DNA from: Thermoplasmata archaeon
GTDB taxonomy: Archaea > Thermoplasmatota > Thermoplasmata > Thermoplasmatales > GCA-001856825
Reading direction: 5' to 3'
DNA: 64,000 nucleotides
Assembly: GCA_021817415.1 (NCBI GenBank)
Contig: JAKAUZ010000003.1
Location: forward strand, 62,001-126,000
A program made the position numbers and the translations under genes. Positions 61,470 through 64,000 of this stretch are shown piece by piece. Each line of letters opens with the position of its first letter. Position 1 is the first letter of the stretch. The notes below the pieces were generated by a model. That model was not told where the DNA came from. It did no database searches and saw only the letters and a list, made by a program, of their open reading frames with translations.

Positions 61470-62102
61470 TTAATACTTTTTAAGCCAAACAACGAAACCA
61501 TTCCCGATGACCTCAATTTTTTCAATCTTAGTATTGATCATTTGGGCTAGCTCGGATGTCATTGGAATTCCAGAATCTCCAACAATGACTGGGGAATAAA
61601 ATATGGTAGCCTCATCCCATAATTTACTTGACAGAAAAGATGTAAGAATGGACATCCCTCCCTCAACCATAACGGACTTGTAGCCGAGTTCTGCAGCTAC
61701 CTGTATTGCAAATTCCGGAGATGGGGAATCTTCCTGGCTCTTTTTTATCAGAACTTTTGACACTGTTTTGACCGCTGGTTTTGATAATGCATTTTTTCCC
61801 GTAAGGATTACGACATTCCTTTTGTAGCTGAATACTCTGGCCTCAAAATTCACATTGAGTTTTGAATCCATTATCATTACGTCAGGAATCCTGTCTGATG
61901 CGTAGTATTTGGAACTTATAACCAGCTTTGGATCATCACCATTAATCGTGTTCCTGCCTACCAAGATTGCATCGGATTCCGCCCTCATCTTATGGACTCT
62001 ATTCATATCTTCCATATTGGAAAATTTGAATGGCTGATTACCTCTCAGGGCTATTCTACCATCCAGTGATGTCGCGAAGTTTATCCTGACAAAAGGTTTC
62101 AC
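61470..62102 (-). CDS. 2,5-diamino-6-ribosylamino-pyrimidinone phosphate reductase (RibD C-terminal/RIB7 type)
   Basis: A 210-residue reductase of the archaeal riboflavin pathway. Characteristic segments are INFATSLDGRIALRG (about residue 7), ESDAILVGRNTINGDDPKL (about 40), MIMDSKLNVN, and VMVEGGMSILTSFL (about 140). GTG 62102 is favoured because an AT-rich TATA element (minus strand, near 62125-62135) is about 26 nt upstream; a TTG at 62111 is the alternative. It acts before RibB/RibH products are joined. It stands alone between ahcY and a divergent dehydrogenase. Confidence 0.88.
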   Translation of the reverse strand: MKPFVRINFATSLDGRIALRGNQPFKFSNMEDMNRVHKMRAESDAILVGRNTINGDDPKLVISSKYYASDRIPDVMIMDSKLNVNFEARVFSYKRNVVILTGKNALSKPAVKTVSKVLIKKSQEDSPSPEFAIQVAAELGYKSVMVEGGMSILTSFLSSKLWDEATIFYSPVIVGDSGIPMTSELAQMINTKIEKIEVIGNGFVVWLKKY

Positions 62103-62184
62103 GATTAACAATATGAGTAATGATAAAATATTTTGCTAGTTTTGAGAAGAATGGAAATTATTAACACAGAGGAAATAAGGAGTT

Positions 62185-63060
62185 ATGGAGAACGTAGGAT
62201 TCATTGGATTGGGTAAAATGGGAGTCCCGATGGCAAAGAGGATAAAGAATGCAGGATATGACTTAATGGTATACAATAGAACAAAAGCAAAATCCGAATC
62301 TCTCAAATCACTGGGATTCAAAGTCGCCAGAACACCAAAGGAGGTAGTTGAATTCAGCAAATATACCATTACTATGCTAACAGATTCAGAGGCAGTAGAA
62401 CAGACCTTTTATGGATCAGACGGAATAATGAACGCTCTCGGGCCAGGTAAGACGTACATTGATATGAGTACAATATCCCCTTCAGTTTCCATGGAACTTG
62501 CCAAGATTTCAGGTTCGAAGGGAGGGGAAATGCTAGATGCACCTGTGACTGGCTCAATTCCTTCCGCGGAGAATGGAGAACTCACCATAATGGTCGGCGG
62601 GAAAAAAGAAACTTTCGAAAAAGCAAAAGAACTCCTCTCGACAATGGGTAAGAATGTTGTATACATCGGAGAAAACGGTTCTGGCCTCAAAATGAAACTC
62701 ATTAATAATATAATTCTGGGGGGAAATATGGCGATCCTTGCAGAAGCCTTGCTTCTCGGGCAGGCAAATGGGCTAGATCCAGAACTGCAATTCAGAATAA
62801 TTTCCACTGGTACTGCGCATTCAAGAGTAATGGACATGAAAAGGGAGAATATAATTAACAACTCGTTTCCATCCATGTTCAATCTTGAACATGAAGTGAA
62901 GGACCTAAACTATGCAATGGAAATGGCAAGGGGACTATTGCATCCGATGGTAATAGCGTCTGAGGTCACTCAGCTTTACGAAATGGCTTTCAAGAAGGGT
63001 TTTGCTAAAAAGGATTTCTCGTCAATATATGGGGCAATTAAGTTGATGAATGAGGGTTAA
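62185..63060 (+). CDS. NAD(P)-dependent beta-hydroxyacid dehydrogenase (3-hydroxyisobutyrate dehydrogenase-like)
   Basis: A 291-residue member of the beta-hydroxyacid dehydrogenase family. The Rossmann motif is GFIGLGKMGVPMAKRI, the substrate motif LDAPVTGSIPSAENG (about 115), and the catalytic Lys region GLKMKLINNIILGGN (about 172). Substrates range over 3-hydroxyisobutyrate, tartronate semialdehyde, succinic semialdehyde or glyoxylate; this cannot be read. AAGGAG lies just before the ATG. It is separate from the DtxR gene 35 bases downstream. Confidence 0.87.
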   Translation: MENVGFIGLGKMGVPMAKRIKNAGYDLMVYNRTKAKSESLKSLGFKVARTPKEVVEFSKYTITMLTDSEAVEQTFYGSDGIMNALGPGKTYIDMSTISPSVSMELAKISGSKGGEMLDAPVTGSIPSAENGELTIMVGGKKETFEKAKELLSTMGKNVVYIGENGSGLKMKLINNIILGGNMAILAEALLLGQANGLDPELQFRIISTGTAHSRVMDMKRENIINNSFPSMFNLEHEVKDLNYAMEMARGLLHPMVIASEVTQLYEMAFKKGFAKKDFSSIYGAIKLMNEG

Positions 63061-63063
63061 GCA

Positions 63064-63070
63064 ATATTTA
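63064..63070 (+). promoter_or_regulatory. TATA element of the DtxR-FeoA/NRAMP operon
   Basis: ATATTTA is centred about 29 nt upstream of the ATG at 63096, consistent with a leaderless transcript. Its 3' end abuts the operator-like palindrome at 63069-63088. Confidence 0.5.
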
Positions 63071-63088
63071 ATTAGGTCTACCTAATTA
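63069..63088. promoter_or_regulatory. perfect 20-bp palindrome, probable DtxR-family operator
   Basis: TAATTAGGT (63069-63077) and ACCTAATTA (63080-63088) are exact reverse complements around CT. The TTAGGT/ACCTAA core is the core of iron-dependent repressor operators. It lies between the TATA element and the start of the DtxR-family gene, so binding would block RNA polymerase entry and repress the regulator and the NRAMP transporter together. Confidence 0.75.
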
Positions 63089-63095
63089 CACATTA

Positions 63096-63719
63096 ATGAA
63101 GAACAATCTCGAAGATTACCTGTTAGTCATATGGGAAACAGATGAAAGTTTCGGGGAGGTATCAGAAAAGGAGGTTGCGACAAGACTGAATGTTTCCCTG
63201 CCGACCGCATGGGAAGTTCTTCACAAGCTGGGGGACGAAGGTCTGGTAAATGTGGACAGAAATGGAATTATTTTCACAGAGAGAGGCAAGGAATATTCGG
63301 GTACATTGATGAGGGCACATCGGATAATCGAATACTTTGCTTATTCTTTCCTGGAAATTCCTTGGGAAGAATCACATGAAGCAGTCATGTACCTTGAGCA
63401 TGGTTTTTCTGGGAAGACACTGGAGACCCTGCATAAGAATATGGGATATCCAAGTGATTGTCCTCACGGAAACCCAATTAACATCAAAGACAAAAGGAAT
63501 GAGCTTAATCTATCGGAGGTCAGCGGAGGAAGTTATGAGGTGAAAAGAGTTGTTTATGAAGAAAAGAATTTCTTAAAGGGACTTGCGGATGCAGGAAGCA
63601 AACCCGGAATGCGAATCAAGACTGGCAGGGATAATGAAAAAATCTGGATCCAGGGGGAGAATGGAGAATTCACATTTGATAAAAGCAAAGCAGATGGAAT
63701 CAGAGTACACCCGAAATGA
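63096..63719 (+). CDS. DtxR-family metal-dependent regulator with C-terminal FeoA-like domain
   Basis: A 207-residue regulator. The winged helix (VSEKEVATRLNVSLPTAWEVLHKLGDEG) leads to the metal-binding domain (HRIIEYFAYSFLEIPWEESHEAVMYLEHGFS, with Glu-His ligands) and a C-terminal SH3/FeoA-like domain (about 140-207). It is larger than the one at 124-516 and has the third domain. The perfect palindrome at 63069-63088 implies self-repression. Its stop overlaps the NRAMP start by four bases (ATGA), so it regulates and is co-expressed with that transporter. Metal is Fe or Mn by family. Confidence 0.9.
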   Translation: MKNNLEDYLLVIWETDESFGEVSEKEVATRLNVSLPTAWEVLHKLGDEGLVNVDRNGIIFTERGKEYSGTLMRAHRIIEYFAYSFLEIPWEESHEAVMYLEHGFSGKTLETLHKNMGYPSDCPHGNPINIKDKRNELNLSEVSGGSYEVKRVVYEEKNFLKGLADAGSKPGMRIKTGRDNEKIWIQGENGEFTFDKSKADGIRVHPK

Positions 63720-64000
63720 ATAAGAAAATAATCAAGCTAATCCCGATGCTTGGGCCCGGATGGATAGTGATGATGGCTGACATGGATGCTCCCAGCGCTA
63801 TTACCGCTATTCAATCAGGCGCTCAGTTTCAAGGACACCTTATCATCTTTCTAATCATCTTGATATTTCCTTTATTCCTTGTGCAGGACACGGCATCCAG
63901 AGTTGGAGCAGTAACAGGCAAGACGCTGGGGAAGATTGCTACAGAAAATTTCGGCCACGCCTGGACAGTTTTTGCAGTTTCAGGGAGTGCAATCATTGAC
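63716..64000 (+). CDS. NRAMP-family divalent metal transporter (N-terminal part, cut by window end)
   Basis: The first 95 codons are visible. The first helix has LGPGWIVMMADMDAPSAITAIQ. In canonical NRAMPs the metal site in this helix is DPGN; here the equivalent reads DMDAPS, as in a divergent prokaryotic group. The second helix is HLIIFLIILIFPLFLVQDTA. The ATG overlaps the DtxR-family stop, so the pair is an operon. Metal uptake under DtxR control is the likely role; the cation cannot be assigned from the altered motif. The gene continues beyond 64000. Confidence 0.8.
   Translation, partial: MNKKIIKLIPMLGPGWIVMMADMDAPSAITAIQSGAQFQGHLIIFLIILIFPLFLVQDTASRVGAVTGKTLGKIATENFGHAWTVFAVSGSAIID

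Overview
The window reads as a chromosomal segment of an archaeon of the order Thermoplasmatales (Thermoplasmata). The evidence is archaeal ribosomal proteins S15, L37Ae and L21e, RNA polymerase subunits P and Rpb4, a PsmA proteasome, an Rrp4/Rrp41/Rrp42 exosome and sn-glycerol-1-phosphate dehydrogenase, together with a bacterial-type HU protein (the HTa chromatin protein of this order) in place of a visible histone. Genes are densely packed, often with ATGA overlaps. Many first genes look leaderless, with a TATA box about 25 nt upstream of the start codon, while internal genes use GGTG/GGAGG Shine-Dalgarno sites and fairly often TTG or GTG starts. The genus cannot be fixed from the sequence. 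The peptide transporter and peptidase suggest a peptide-using heterotroph.

Layout. 1-5 kb: end of malate dehydrogenase, a DtxR-type regulator, then a split transketolase-transaldolase operon (non-oxidative pentose phosphate steps) with a DHH-like gene and GTP cyclohydrolase MptA. 5-17 kb: Lhr helicase, a flavin oxidoreductase, and a complete oligopeptide ABC transporter (dppBCDF plus a PKD-containing binding protein) interrupted by a decayed transposase fragment. 17-23 kb: an AsnRS-like asparagine synthetase divergent from an Lrp/AsnC regulator, a coiled-coil zinc-ribbon protein, a geranylgeranyl-reductase-family flavoprotein, then S15-RecJ-phosphopantothenate synthetase. 23-30 kb: FAD synthase, an acetyltransferase and a tiny poly-aspartate ORF, DUF2130, hydrolase, TauE/DUF1634 pair, dehydrogenase, malic enzyme. 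31-36 kb: a three-gene SPFH/zinc-ribbon module, M61 peptidase, uracil-DNA glycosylase and trehalose phosphatase. 37-44 kb: a TPR protein, Hef-like helicase, cation exchanger, ribB-ribC-ribH operon, HTa. 44-50 kb: valyl-tRNA synthetase, a PPC-domain gene pair, ThiL, phosphoesterase, DphB. 50.5-57.5 kb: the conserved archaeal proteasome-exosome superoperon through KsgA. 57.5-64 kb: YchF, UPF0179, EgsA, AhcY, the riboflavin reductase, a beta-hydroxyacid dehydrogenase, and a DtxR regulator with an NRAMP transporter cut by the window end.

Most of the window is housekeeping. The points that best repay a second look are the perfect 20-bp palindrome between the TATA box and start codon of the second DtxR gene, the 22-residue poly-Asp ORF next to the RimI-like gene, the GYxGY/SPFH/zinc-ribbon module, the asnC-asnA-like divergent pair built from an archaeal AsnRS-derived enzyme, the degenerate KMSKS of valyl-tRNA synthetase, and the inserts in the Dpp ATPases. 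No tRNA, rRNA or CRISPR array was seen.
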